Positions 24,989-33,396 of a stretch of 62,543 bases of DNA are shown piece by piece. The DNA is taken from positions 1-62,543 of the forward strand of contig JAFSEP010000025.1 of the NCBI GenBank assembly GCA_017435665.1, read 5' to 3'. Each line of letters begins with the position of its first letter. Positions within the stretch are counted from its first letter, which is position 1. The notes below the pieces were generated by a model. That model was not told the DNA's origin. It made no database searches and saw only the letters and a list, made by a program, of their open reading frames with translations. The position numbers and the translations under genes were made by a program. Origin of the DNA: Clostridia bacterium. Lineage in GTDB: Bacteria > Bacillota > Clostridia > Oscillospirales > Acutalibacteraceae.

Positions 24989-26362
24989 ATGATTAATGCA
25001 AAGCTTGATTCACAGTTTCAACCTATGATTAAGGTTATCAACGATTATAAGGCAAGAGTTGCTGAGACCGAAAGCACTCTGCTTACAATCGCTCTTGAAA
25101 GAGAAAACGGATATATCGCCACATACAGTATGGATATCTTCCCTGACGGAACAGGTCACGATGAGGAAAACTACGGTATAGTTGAGCGTATCATCAAGAC
25201 ACTTGTGTGGCTCAAGGGCGGCTGGAAGGTTTACGTTTCGGGCTCAGAGAAAATTTATGAGGGCATAAAGGCAGCATACAGCAAGGGCGGAGCAAGAGCC
25301 TTCGATGCTAATCATATGAGAAAAACCTATGAAAAAGAATTTGAGGTTGTATATGTTGAAAATGCAGAGGATATGCCCAAGGAGATTTCATCTGCAAAGC
25401 CTATCGGCAGACATCTTGACGGTTGCCGTATTGGCTTTGATGCAGGCGGAAGCGACAGAAAGGTAAGTGCTGTTATTGACGGTGAAACCGTATACTCAGA
25501 GGAGGTAGTATGGTTCCCCAAGCTTCAGTCCGATCCCATGTATCATTATAACGGAATTCTTGAGGCTATGAAGACAGCTGCATCAAAGATGCCCAGAGTT
25601 GATGCTATCGGTATTTCTTCAGCAGGTATCTATATCAACAACAGAATTATGGCGGCTTCTCTGTTTATCAACGTTTCCGAGGAAGATTGCGATAAATACG
25701 TTAAGGATATGTATCTCAACGTAGCAAAAGAAATCGGTGATGTTCCCGTTGAGGTTGCAAATGACGGAGACGTTACTGCTCTTGCAGGTGCAATGAGCCT
25801 TGAGGACAACAATATTCTCGGTATCGCTATGGGTACAAGTGAAGCTGCAGGCTACGTTGACGGTGACGGTAACATTACCGGCTGGCTCAATGAACTTGCA
25901 TTCGTTCCCGTTGATTATTGCAAGGATTCAATGGTAGACGAATGGAGTGGTGACTATGGCTGCGGTGTTAAGTATTTCTCACAGGACGCAGTTATCAAGC
26001 TTGCTCCTGCAGCAGGAATTGAGCTTGACGAAAGCCTTTCACCTGCCGAAAAGCTGAAGATAGTTCAGGGTCTTATGGCTGAGGGCGACAAGAGAGCAGC
26101 AGACATCTATGAAACAATCGGTGTTTACTTCGGCTATGCGATTGCATACTATTCAATGTTTTATGATATAAAGCACGTACTTATTATGGGCAGAGTTACA
26201 AGCGGAGACGGCGGCGTTATCATTCTCGAAAAGGCAAATGAGGTTCTCTCAGCCGAATTCCCTGAGGTTGCCGCTAAGACTGAGCTTCATATCCCCGACG
26301 AAAAAGCTCGTCGTGTAGGTCAGTCGGTAGCAGCAGCAAGCCTTCCCGAAATCAAGAGATGA
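24989..26362 (+). CDS. ROK-like sugar kinase with N-terminal extension
   Basis: 457 residues, RBS CGGAGG. Residues about 145-455 form an actin-fold kinase: phosphate-1 loop CRIGFDAGGSDRKV, VDAIGISSAG, the ANDGDVTALAG segment carrying the catalytic Asp, and GIAMGTSEAAGYVDGDGNI. The ROK zinc motif (CxCGxxGCxE) is absent. The first about 140 residues are a separate alpha/beta segment (TLLTIALERENGYIATY) not found in ordinary about 310-residue ROK kinases. Next to nagA, a GlcNAc or other amino-sugar kinase is likely, but the substrate is inferred. Confidence 0.75.
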   Translation: MINAKLDSQFQPMIKVINDYKARVAETESTLLTIALERENGYIATYSMDIFPDGTGHDEENYGIVERIIKTLVWLKGGWKVYVSGSEKIYEGIKAAYSKGGARAFDANHMRKTYEKEFEVVYVENAEDMPKEISSAKPIGRHLDGCRIGFDAGGSDRKVSAVIDGETVYSEEVVWFPKLQSDPMYHYNGILEAMKTAASKMPRVDAIGISSAGIYINNRIMAASLFINVSEEDCDKYVKDMYLNVAKEIGDVPVEVANDGDVTALAGAMSLEDNNILGIAMGTSEAAGYVDGDGNITGWLNELAFVPVDYCKDSMVDEWSGDYGCGVKYFSQDAVIKLAPAAGIELDESLSPAEKLKIVQGLMAEGDKRAADIYETIGVYFGYAIAYYSMFYDIKHVLIMGRVTSGDGGVIILEKANEVLSAEFPEVAAKTELHIPDEKARRVGQSVAAASLPEIKR

Positions 26363-27471
26363 GCAGTATAAAAAAGGGTGGAGAGGGCAGAACCTTCTTC
26401 ACCCTTGCTGATACCAACGCATTGAAGGGGCTTGCTGTAATTCTGATGCTTTATCATCACCTTTTCGCTTTCCCCGAAAGGCTTCCCAAGGGTATAAGGT
26501 TTGAGGCATTGTTTGAGATTTCGGGCATTTCTTCGGCGTATGCTCTTGCGGTAATCGGCAAAATCTGCGTTGCAATCTTTGTTTTTCTCGGTGGCTACGG
26601 CACGTATATTTCCTGCACACGCACAGACTTCAAAAGAGTAATAATAAAAAGAGCCCGCCGAATGTACGATTCTCTCTGGGGCGTCTTTGTGATATTTATT
26701 CCTCTTTGCATTGCTTTTGACGTTAAGAGGGTAACGGAAAATTATGACGATCTGCTTCTGAATTTTCTGGGAATTAAGACTAATTACAACAGAGAATGGT
26801 GGTTTTTTGCGCCGTATCTGATTTTGGTTGCACTCATACCTCTGATAAAGAAGCTTGTTGACAAAAGTAAGGGTCTTATCATAGACATCGGTATGGTCTG
26901 CGCCGTGGCCTTGTTTTCGGAATTTGCCTTTCCTTATCTTACAGAGGTGTCGGGATTGGTTGAATATGAAAAAAGTCTCATATATGTTCTTGTAAGAAAC
27001 ACGGTTAAAATCCTCCCCGGTTTTCTCGGAGGATGTGTTTTTGCCAAACACGACCTTCTGACAAAAATCAAAAGACGTTTTTCGTCAAACACCGGATACA
27101 GCTTAGGTGCCCTTATTATTGTCTGCGTGCTTGTTGTGGTGAGAGGCTTCACGGGAGACAGTCTTGACTATCTTCTGGTGATGCTTTTTGTTCCGTCGGC
27201 AACAGTTGCGCTTGACAGCAGGGTCGGAGGATACGTGCATACGCTTCTGAACAAAATCGGAAAAGAAAGCACAAATATGTGGCTGATGCACAGCTTTTTC
27301 TGCTTTTATATTTTCCCTAAGGTTATTTATGCTCCCCGATATACGCCATTGATTTTTCTCTGGCTTTTTGCAGTAACCTTTGTCACGTCAAAGTTGCTGA
27401 CGTTTCTGAAGAAAAAGGCAAGTCTTATTTTTTACAGGTTGAAGGGACGTTTCGAAGCCTATAAAGCATAA
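26359..27471 (+). CDS. Acyltransferase family 3 membrane protein
   Basis: 370 residues; its ATG overlaps the kinase stop (ATGA), so it belongs to the same operon. It has about ten hydrophobic helices and the family's first-helix pattern NALKGLAVILMLYHHLFAFP, with the conserved His in YHH, then GGYGTYIS and a RRMYDSLW stretch. Acyltransferase-3 proteins O-acylate cell-surface sugars. Coupling to sugar-salvage genes is unusual and suggests modification of an amino-sugar-derived glycan; target unknown. Confidence 0.85.
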   Translation: MSSIKKGGEGRTFFTLADTNALKGLAVILMLYHHLFAFPERLPKGIRFEALFEISGISSAYALAVIGKICVAIFVFLGGYGTYISCTRTDFKRVIIKRARRMYDSLWGVFVIFIPLCIAFDVKRVTENYDDLLLNFLGIKTNYNREWWFFAPYLILVALIPLIKKLVDKSKGLIIDIGMVCAVALFSEFAFPYLTEVSGLVEYEKSLIYVLVRNTVKILPGFLGGCVFAKHDLLTKIKRRFSSNTGYSLGALIIVCVLVVVRGFTGDSLDYLLVMLFVPSATVALDSRVGGYVHTLLNKIGKESTNMWLMHSFFCFYIFPKVIYAPRYTPLIFLWLFAVTFVTSKLLTFLKKKASLIFYRLKGRFEAYKA

Positions 27472-27475
27472 AAAT

Positions 27476-27512
27476 AAACCGATGTGAAGGTTTGATTTCA
27501 CATCGGTTTTTC
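27476..27512. terminator. Bidirectional terminator between acyltransferase and metA
   Basis: AAACCGATGTGAA/TTCACATCGGTTT 13-bp stem with TTT after it, located between convergent genes. Confidence 0.85.
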
Positions 27513-27513
27513 T

Positions 27514-28431
27514 TTATCGGATTTCTTCTATTTTATACGGTGTGGTCTGATAAACAAAATAGTTCAGCCAGTTGGAGAAGAAAAGGTTTGCACAGCTTCT
27601 CCACTTAACAAGGGGTTCCTTTGTATCGTCGTCATCGGGGAAATAGTTCTTCGGCACGTCAATGGGACGTCCGGCCTCCTTATCCCTGAGATATTCCTTT
27701 TTGAGAGTATCGGCATCGTACTCCGAATGGCCGGTTACGAAAATCTGCTTACCCTTTTCCGTTGCGCAAACAAAAACTCCTGCTTCCTGGCTGCTGGCAA
27801 GAATTTTCAGCTCGGGTACAGCCTCAATATCCTCTCTCCTGCAGGTTGTGTGCCTTGAGTGGGGGATAAGGAAGGTGTCGTCAAAGCCTCTGAACAAAAT
27901 TGCCTGCTTACGGTCAAGAGTGTGTTCAAACACGCCGAAAAGCTTTTTTTCAAGGGTATATTTTTTCACGCCGAAGTAATAGTAAAGAGCTGCCTGAGCA
28001 CTCCAGCAGATATGAAGGGTGCTTGTCACGTGGGTCTTGCTCCATTCCATTATTTCACAAAGCTCATCCCAGTATTCAACCTCTTCAAATTCAAGAAGCT
28101 CAACGGGGGCACCCGTTATAATCATACCGTCATATTTGTTGTGCTTGATTTCATCGAAGGTCTTATAGAAAGCAAGCATATGGTCGGCAGATGTATGCTT
28201 AGGCTTGTGGGTTGCAGTCTGAAGAAGCTCCAGCTCAACCTGCAAAGGCGTGTTTCCGATAAGTCTTGCAATCTGTGTTTCGGTTTCAATTTTTTTCGGC
28301 ATCAGATTGAGCATCAGTATTTTAAGAGGACGGATATCCTGAGTGATTGCACGGGTTTCCGTCATAACAAAGATGTTTTCATCAAGCAAGGTCTGTGTTG
28401 CCGGAAGCAAATCGGGTATTTTTATGGGCAT
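27514..28431 (-). CDS. metA: Homoserine O-acetyl/succinyltransferase
   Basis: 305 residues, the usual MetA length. It opens with [11 protein letters not shown] and has the class I amidotransferase-like core: [26 protein letters not shown], catalytic Cys in [12 protein letters not shown], His in VTGHSEYD and nearby Glu. It activates homoserine with an acyl group for methionine synthesis. Paired with an O-acetylhomoserine sulfhydrylase, acetyl-CoA is the likelier donor, as in many Firmicutes MetA proteins. It is 17 bp downstream of metY with GGAGG RBS. Confidence 0.95.
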   Translation of the reverse strand: MPIKIPDLLPATQTLLDENIFVMTETRAITQDIRPLKILMLNLMPKKIETETQIARLIGNTPLQVELELLQTATHKPKHTSADHMLAFYKTFDEIKHNKYDGMIITGAPVELLEFEEVEYWDELCEIMEWSKTHVTSTLHICWSAQAALYYYFGVKKYTLEKKLFGVFEHTLDRKQAILFRGFDDTFLIPHSRHTTCRREDIEAVPELKILASSQEAGVFVCATEKGKQIFVTGHSEYDADTLKKEYLRDKEAGRPIDVPKNYFPDDDDTKEPLVKWRSCANLFFSNWLNYFVYQTTPYKIEEIR

Positions 28432-28448
28432 TATATCGCCTCCGTTTC

Positions 28449-29732
28449 TTATTTCTGGCTTGCTTCAAGAGCCTGTTCGATATCTGCGATGATATCCTCT
28501 GCGTTCTCAATACCTACTGAGAAACGGACAAGGTCAGGTGTGATGCCTGCATCAATAAGCTGTTCGTCCGTAAGCTGTCTGTGAGTTGTGCTTGCGGGGT
28601 GAAGGACTGATGTTCTTGCATCAGCAACGTGAACAACGATTGCAGCAAGCTTTAGGCTGTCCATAAACTTGACAGCAGCCTCTCTGCCGCCCTTTACGCC
28701 GAAGGAGATAACACCGCAGGCACCCTTGGGCAGATATTTCTTAGCAAGCTCATACTGGTCGTTTCCTTCAAGAAGGGGGTAATTGACCCATGATACGTTT
28801 TCGTTGCTTTCAAGATATTTTGCAACCTTGAGTGCGTTTTCACAATGACGCTCCATACGAAGATGAAGTGTCTCAAGACCAAGGTTGAGAAGATATGAGC
28901 TCATCGGTGTGAGAGGTACACCGAAGTCACGCATAAGCTGAACACGGAGCTTTGTGTAATAAGCATGCTCAAGACCGAAGTCCTTTGTGTATCTTACGCC
29001 GTGATAGCTTTCGTCAACCTCTGTAAGCTCGGGATATTTGCCGTTTGTCCAGTCGAACTTACCGCCGTCAACAACAACGCCGCCGACAACCTGAGCGTGA
29101 CCGTCCATATACTTTGTTGTTGAGTGAACAACAATGTCTGCACCGTGCTCAAAGGGTCTGCAGAGAACGGGAGTTGCAAAGGTATTATCTATAACCAGAG
29201 GAATGTTATGTGAGTGAGCGAGCTTTGCATACCTTTCAATATCAAAAACTACAAGGGCAGGGTTTGCGATTGTCTCACCGAAGAAGAGTCTTGTGTTTTC
29301 ATCAATCATTGCGCTGATTTCTTCATCAGTCATTTCGGGAGTTACAAATCTTACCTCAACGCCTATTTTCTTGAGAGTAACAGCAAAAAGGTTTATTGTA
29401 CCGCCATAGATTGAAGACATACTTATAATGTTCTGACCTGCGCTTGTGATGTTGAGAATGGCAAGAAGGTTTGCAGCCTGTCCTGAGGAGCAGAGAACTG
29501 CACCTGTACCGCCTTCAAGGTCGGCAATTTTGTTTTCAACCTGTTCAACCGTGGGGTTGGAAATTCTTGTATACATATGACCGGGAGCTTTAAGGTCAAA
29601 CAGATCTCCTAAATGAGTTGAACTGTCATATTTATATGTTGTACTCTGATAAATGGGGAGAACTCTGGGTTCACCGTTTCCGGGCTTGTAGCCGGACTGA
29701 ATACATTTGGTTTCAATTTTGTAATCTGACAT
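28449..29732 (-). CDS. metY: O-acetylhomoserine sulfhydrylase (aminocarboxypropyltransferase)
   Basis: 427 residues from ATG 29732 (AAGGGG 8 nt upstream; a GTG three codons earlier is less likely). A Cys/Met-metabolism PLP enzyme: [35 protein letters not shown] and the PLP lysine in [10 protein letters not shown]. At about 427 residues it fits the MetY/OAH sulfhydrylase subgroup rather than MetB or MetC (about 380). It makes homocysteine from O-acetylhomoserine and sulfide. It heads an operon with metA. Confidence 0.93.
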   Translation of the reverse strand: MSDYKIETKCIQSGYKPGNGEPRVLPIYQSTTYKYDSSTHLGDLFDLKAPGHMYTRISNPTVEQVENKIADLEGGTGAVLCSSGQAANLLAILNITSAGQNIISMSSIYGGTINLFAVTLKKIGVEVRFVTPEMTDEEISAMIDENTRLFFGETIANPALVVFDIERYAKLAHSHNIPLVIDNTFATPVLCRPFEHGADIVVHSTTKYMDGHAQVVGGVVVDGGKFDWTNGKYPELTEVDESYHGVRYTKDFGLEHAYYTKLRVQLMRDFGVPLTPMSSYLLNLGLETLHLRMERHCENALKVAKYLESNENVSWVNYPLLEGNDQYELAKKYLPKGACGVISFGVKGGREAAVKFMDSLKLAAIVVHVADARTSVLHPASTTHRQLTDEQLIDAGITPDLVRFSVGIENAEDIIADIEQALEASQK

Positions 29733-29764
29733 AAGGAACACCCCTTGTTTAAAAATATCATCTT

Positions 29765-29793
29765 ATTATACCACAGCCTGAAGAACTTGTAAA
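29765..29793 (-). promoter_or_regulatory. Promoter of metY-metA
   Basis: Minus strand: TTTACA (29788-29793), 17-nt spacer, TATAAT (29765-29770). The leader is about 30 nt, too short for a SAM riboswitch or T-box, and neither is visible. Confidence 0.7.
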
Positions 29794-29823
29794 GGCTTTT
29801 AATCGGGAGGATTAAAAGCCTTT
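29791..29823 (-). terminator. Terminator downstream of the XRE gene
   Basis: AAAGGCTTTTAATC/GATTAAAAGCCTTT 14-bp stem with 5-nt loop. It abuts the -35 box of metY. Confidence 0.75.
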
Positions 29824-29834
29824 AAGTAAGCCGG

Positions 29835-30152
29835 TTATATTAACTTAATTATTCTTTGAACTATTTCTGTGATTTCCTCTTGCTTGTCCTCCGGAACGGA
29901 TTTGAGCATTGCTTCCACCAAAGAATCTTCAAGGGAAGCCTCTTTTCCGAAAACAATACTGTCGGCAGAAACATGCAGTCCGTTGCATATTTTCCTCAGA
30001 GTGGTGACTGTCATTCCTTTTTTGCCGTATTCAATGTCTGCAAGAAACTGAGTGGATATGTTTGATTTTTCTGCCAAAGCCTCACGGCTCAGCTTCTGAA
30101 ACTCACGGAAATCTCTTATTCTTTTTCCTATAATTTGATTATCTGCGTTCAT
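29835..30152 (-). CDS. XRE-type helix-turn-helix regulator
   Basis: 105 residues. The Cro/C1 helix-turn-helix occupies residues about 9-65: IRDFREFQKLSREALAEKS, FLADIEYGKKGMTVTTLRKI. The C-terminal tail (DKQEEITEIVQRIIKLI) is a short dimerisation helix. RBS GGAG 8 nt before ATG. It is divergent from the secreted protein gene, with three copies of an ACTATTGAT half-site between them, so it probably regulates both itself and its neighbour. Confidence 0.88.
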   Translation of the reverse strand: MNADNQIIGKRIRDFREFQKLSREALAEKSNISTQFLADIEYGKKGMTVTTLRKICNGLHVSADSIVFGKEASLEDSLVEAMLKSVPEDKQEEITEIVQRIIKLI

Positions 30153-30184
30153 ACGACCACTCCTTTCGATATAGTATATCCTAA

Positions 30185-30243
30185 ACTATTGATTATAAAA
30201 ATCATCAATAGATATTGACAAAGTATAACTATTGATGTATAAT
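30185..30243 (+). promoter_or_regulatory. Consensus promoter with three ACTATTGAT operator half-sites
   Basis: TTGACA (30215-30220), 17-nt spacer and TATAAT (30238-30243), both perfect consensus, drive the secreted protein. ACTATTGAT occurs at 30185-30193 and 30228-30236 and inverted as ATCAATAGA at 30204-30212; the last direct copy lies in the spacer. A strong promoter with sites blocking it indicates repression by the divergent XRE protein. Confidence 0.8.
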
Positions 30244-30317
30244 CCACTTAGATTTGTTTGTGCACAAGATGAATCGGAAAGAAAATATTATAGTATACAG
30301 AAAGGAAAACATTAATA

Positions 30318-31781
30318 ATGAAAACAAAGAAAACATTAGCAATATTATTATCAGTTATGATGATTTTATCCGTTGTGCCTATGTTTGCAAGTGCGGCAGA
30401 ACCTATAGTTCCTGTAATTTCAGTAGTGCCTGTTGCAAGTGCGGTAGAAGCAAACAGTACACTTCGCAAATCAACTTTATCCGGCGGTGTGGCAATTGAT
30501 CCTAATACCGGAGAAGAAGTTTCCGGCGATTGGGTTTGGGACAGACGCAGTACAGTAGTAACAAAAAATGGTTATTTTTTAGGATATTTTGTTGCTGATA
30601 ATAGTTCGGTTTATGACAATGACCCCGTATTCTTCTACGCATTAGTTAATGTAATAGGCGACACATCTGAGCCTGAAATACCTGAAGATATGGTTATTAC
30701 GGGCAAGATTAACTCCTGGCCAACAATAGCTGAGACAGAGTGGAAAGTTGGTATGACAGTTGCAGATTTGACACTTGCAGGCGGTGAAGCAACGGTAGCA
30801 GGTAAATTCTCAATATTAACGTCTGCCGATACACTTGTTGTTCCGGGAGAAAACAGTGTGAGATTGGAATTTACACCTGATAACCCGAAAGTTGAAATGT
30901 TATCAAGTACTGTTAAAGCAATAGAGTACAAAGTTGCTGTAACAACTGAAGATTTTACAGCAACAATTGATCCTGACTTCGTTTACACTTATGAATACGG
31001 CTCAAAATATCTAGGTAAGATAAATGGCGATCCTTCAATCTTCGGGATCGCAACAGATATTCCCTCTGACATTAAAGTAACTGCAGGCATTGCTTCGGCA
31101 GTTGATAAGGACGGGAATCCGGTTGATACACAGGACTATTATCTTGCTCCCGGTGAATATACCGCAAGAGTTTTTCTGAGTGTTGAACCTATTAACGTTG
31201 ACGGTATCGGAAAAATACAGTTCTATAACAGTCCTAAGTTTATTGATAATATTCCTCTTATTATCACAAAGAAAACAACAACATCAGATTTCGGTATCCT
31301 TGATATCGCAGGCACAACCAACGGTGAAGGACAGTCAACAGCAAGCATTTATTATAAGTTCCACAATACAAAGGGCGTAAACGGACATTGTGTTCTCAAG
31401 GTAAATGGTGAAACGGTTGTTGACAACATTGTTCCAACAGCAACAACATATTCATTTGTAACAGACACAAGTGGAAAGTTCACAGCAACACTTGAATATA
31501 TTCCTGCTGAAACAGATTATGTTGAGTTCACCGGAACACTTCTTACAGAAGAATTTGAACTCGACGTTCTTGAACCTGAAAATCCCATTATCCCCGGCGG
31601 AGATGATGAGGGCGACGAAGACACAGACATCGACCTTGACCTTGATTTTGACGGCTCACACAAGTTTGATTTTGTTAATCTCATTCAGAATCTTATTGCA
31701 AAGCTCAAGGCATTCATTCAGCAGATTGGTGATTTTTTCAGCAATATGAGCCTTGAGGGTCTCGGTAATATAATGGGTTAA
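30318..31781 (+). CDS. Secreted repeat-like beta protein of unknown function
   Basis: 487 residues. A clear signal peptide (about 1-26, MKTKKTLAILLSVMMILS... ending FASA) with RBS AGAAAGG. The mature part is Thr/Val-rich and beta-like, with no recognised domain. After an acidic linker (GGDDEGDEDTDIDLDLDFD, about residues 428-446) comes an amphipathic C-terminal helix (FVNLIQNLIAKLKAFIQQIG). No LPXTG motif. The tail may bind membrane or a partner. Expression appears to be under the adjacent XRE regulator. Confidence 0.75.
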   Translation: MKTKKTLAILLSVMMILSVVPMFASAAEPIVPVISVVPVASAVEANSTLRKSTLSGGVAIDPNTGEEVSGDWVWDRRSTVVTKNGYFLGYFVADNSSVYDNDPVFFYALVNVIGDTSEPEIPEDMVITGKINSWPTIAETEWKVGMTVADLTLAGGEATVAGKFSILTSADTLVVPGENSVRLEFTPDNPKVEMLSSTVKAIEYKVAVTTEDFTATIDPDFVYTYEYGSKYLGKINGDPSIFGIATDIPSDIKVTAGIASAVDKDGNPVDTQDYYLAPGEYTARVFLSVEPINVDGIGKIQFYNSPKFIDNIPLIITKKTTTSDFGILDIAGTTNGEGQSTASIYYKFHNTKGVNGHCVLKVNGETVVDNIVPTATTYSFVTDTSGKFTATLEYIPAETDYVEFTGTLLTEEFELDVLEPENPIIPGGDDEGDEDTDIDLDLDFDGSHKFDFVNLIQNLIAKLKAFIQQIGDFFSNMSLEGLGNIMG

Positions 31782-31934
31782 ATTATAAGTTCCTTTCATA
31801 AAATCTCTATCCGAGAGATATCTCCTAAACAACGGTAAAGTCCATGAAGTAATTCGTGGGCTTTGCTGTTTTTATACGCCCCTATCGTCAAATGCTGCGC
31901 ATTTGCCACTTCCCCCTGAAGGGGGAAGCATTTT

Positions 31935-32132
31935 ACTCCTTCCACCGCAAGCGGTCCTCCCTTTCTCAGTGAGGAAGGTATAAGGCTCCCTCCCTGAGGG
32001 AGCTGGCAAAATCGGATAGCGATTTTGACTGAGGGAGTGTGAACGGATGCGTTTTATCGGCGGTATCGGACTTGAAATCCGTATACACCAAATCGGATAC
32101 AATTTGCCGACCGCAGGTCCCGCAATTCTGCA
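31935..32132. repeat. Direct repeat copy A (198 bp)
   Basis: Begins ACTCCTTCCACCGCAAGCGG and ends GGTCCCGCAATTCTGCA. It is near-identical, with scattered substitutions, to copy B at 32517-32713. Confidence 0.75.
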
Positions 32133-32436
32133 CTCTGCATTCTGCGTTCTGCATTTAAAAGGCGTCCCTTTTAGGGGATGCTGTCGCTCTGTGACTGAAG
32201 GGGCTTTTAAGTGCAAGACGCAAAACAAGCCTTTTCGTCCGCAGGGGGCACAAAGCCTTCTCTGAAAGGGAAGGTGCCCGATAGGGCGGATGGGTGCTCC
32301 AACAGCACCGAAAGGTGCTGAGATAAAACGTAGGAATGTACTATTTCCCCCAACGCCCTTGGCGTTGCTTAGGCGACCTCTCCGTCTGCTCCCGTTGGTC
32401 GCATCCACCTCTCCTTTCAGGAGAGGCTTTTGTCAG

Positions 32437-32511
32437 TATCAACCAAATCGGATATAAATTGCTGACCGCAGGTCCCGCAATTCTGCACTCTGCATTTTGC
32501 TTTCTGCATTT
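32437..32511. repeat. Partial third copy of the direct repeat
   Basis: Contains only the right end shared by copies A and B (ACCAAATCGGATATAAATTG to CCGCAATTCTGCA) and runs on into the CTCTGCATT string also seen after copy A. Confidence 0.65.
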
Positions 32512-32516
32512 TAAAA

Positions 32517-32713
32517 ACTCCTTCCACCGCAAGCGGTCCCCCTTCCTCAGTGAGGAAGGTATAAGGCTCCCTCCCTGAGGAAGCCGGCAAAATCGGATTG
32601 CGATTTTGACTGAGGGAGTATGAATGGATGCCTTTTATCGGTGGTATCAGACTTGAAATCTGCATACACCAAATCGGATATAAATTGCTGACCGCAGGTC
32701 CCGCAATTCTGCA
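32517..32713. repeat. Direct repeat copy B (197 bp)
   Basis: Second full copy of the 31935-32132 unit, same orientation, about 385 bp away. Confidence 0.75.
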
Positions 32714-32871
32714 GCGGCTCTCCCTGAAAGGGGAGCTGTCAGCGAAGCTGACTGAGGGGTCTTGTCCTCTGTATTCTGCATTCAATCCTATTTCCCACTA
32801 ATTTTGTAGACTTTACCTAATTTTACCAAGAAAACCTATGGTAATTTCTACACATAATAATTCATATTAAC

Positions 32872-32900
32872 TTGCTATGATTTAGGAACTGTGGTATTAT
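32872..32900 (+). promoter_or_regulatory. Promoter of the isc operon
   Basis: TTGCTA (32872-32877), 17-nt spacer, TATTAT (32895-32900); TATAAT at 32898-32903 overlaps it. Confidence 0.6.
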
Positions 32901-32931
32901 AATACTGCAATAACTATCGGAGGTGATTGAT

Positions 32932-33366
32932 TTGAAAATTTCAACTAAAGGCAGATACGGTTTGCGTATTATGATCGACCTTGCAATAAACGGCAAAGAA
33001 AATCCCGTTTCAATAAAGGATATTGCCGAGCGTGGAAATCTTTCGGACAAGTATCTGGAACAGATAATCAATCTTCTCAGCAAGTACGGACTGGTTAAAA
33101 GTGTGAGAGGTGCCAGAGGCGGTTACCTTCTGACAAAAGAACCGGACAAAATCACCGTTGAGGATATTCTTATGGCAACAGAAGGCAGTCTTGCTCCCGT
33201 TGCCTGTGCGGAAAACAACGATAGCTGTGAAAAATTCTGTGATTGCGCAACATCGGTAATATGGGCAGAGATTTACACAGCCGTTGTGGGTGTGGTGAGA
33301 AACATCACGCTGGAGGATCTTGTTGAAAGAACAAACGGCGGTGCTTGTGTTAATTGTAATATGTAA
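32932..33366 (+). CDS. iscR: Rrf2 family regulator (IscR-like)
   Basis: 144 residues from TTG 32932, chosen because GGAGG is 8 nt upstream and the product then begins KISTKGRYGLRIMIDLA, the standard Rrf2 start. The winged helix (IKDIAERGNLSDKYLEQIIN, VRGARGGYLL) is followed by a Cys-rich segment CAENNDSCEKFCDCA able to hold an Fe-S cluster, as in IscR, and an extra C-terminal CVNCNM. It leads the cysteine desulfurase and scaffold genes and probably senses Fe-S status to control them. Confidence 0.88.
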   Translation: MKISTKGRYGLRIMIDLAINGKENPVSIKDIAERGNLSDKYLEQIINLLSKYGLVKSVRGARGGYLLTKEPDKITVEDILMATEGSLAPVACAENNDSCEKFCDCATSVIWAEIYTAVVGVVRNITLEDLVERTNGGACVNCNM

Positions 33367-33396
33367 TATAGGAAAATACGGAAAGGATGAAAATAT

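Larger units (their letters stand above)
31782..32871. repeat. Intergenic repeat array, about 1.1 kb
   Basis: No supportable gene. The stretch is a mosaic of related short repeats: CTCCCTGAGGGAG-type palindromes, AAAATCG-GATAG-CGATTTT hairpins, CGCAATTCTGCA followed by CTGCATTCTGC strings, and two large direct copies listed separately. Small ORFs on either strand only reflect these repeats. The last 60 nt hold the isc promoter. Confidence 0.7.

Noticed and set aside
26320-27051. 243-residue minus-strand ORF opposite the acyltransferase
   Set aside because: Antisense shadow without RBS or domain; the plus-strand membrane protein fits its family throughout.
27859-28584. 241-residue plus-strand ORF opposite metA and metY
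   Set aside because: Antisense shadow spanning two clear minus-strand genes.
29733-29834. SAM riboswitch or T-box ahead of metY
   Set aside because: The leader is only about 30 nt and shows no conserved core; the stem there is the terminator of the XRE gene.
31872-32785. ORFs of 122 and 178 residues on the minus strand in the repeat array
   Set aside because: They repeat the same peptide strings because they translate the repeats, and lack RBSs.
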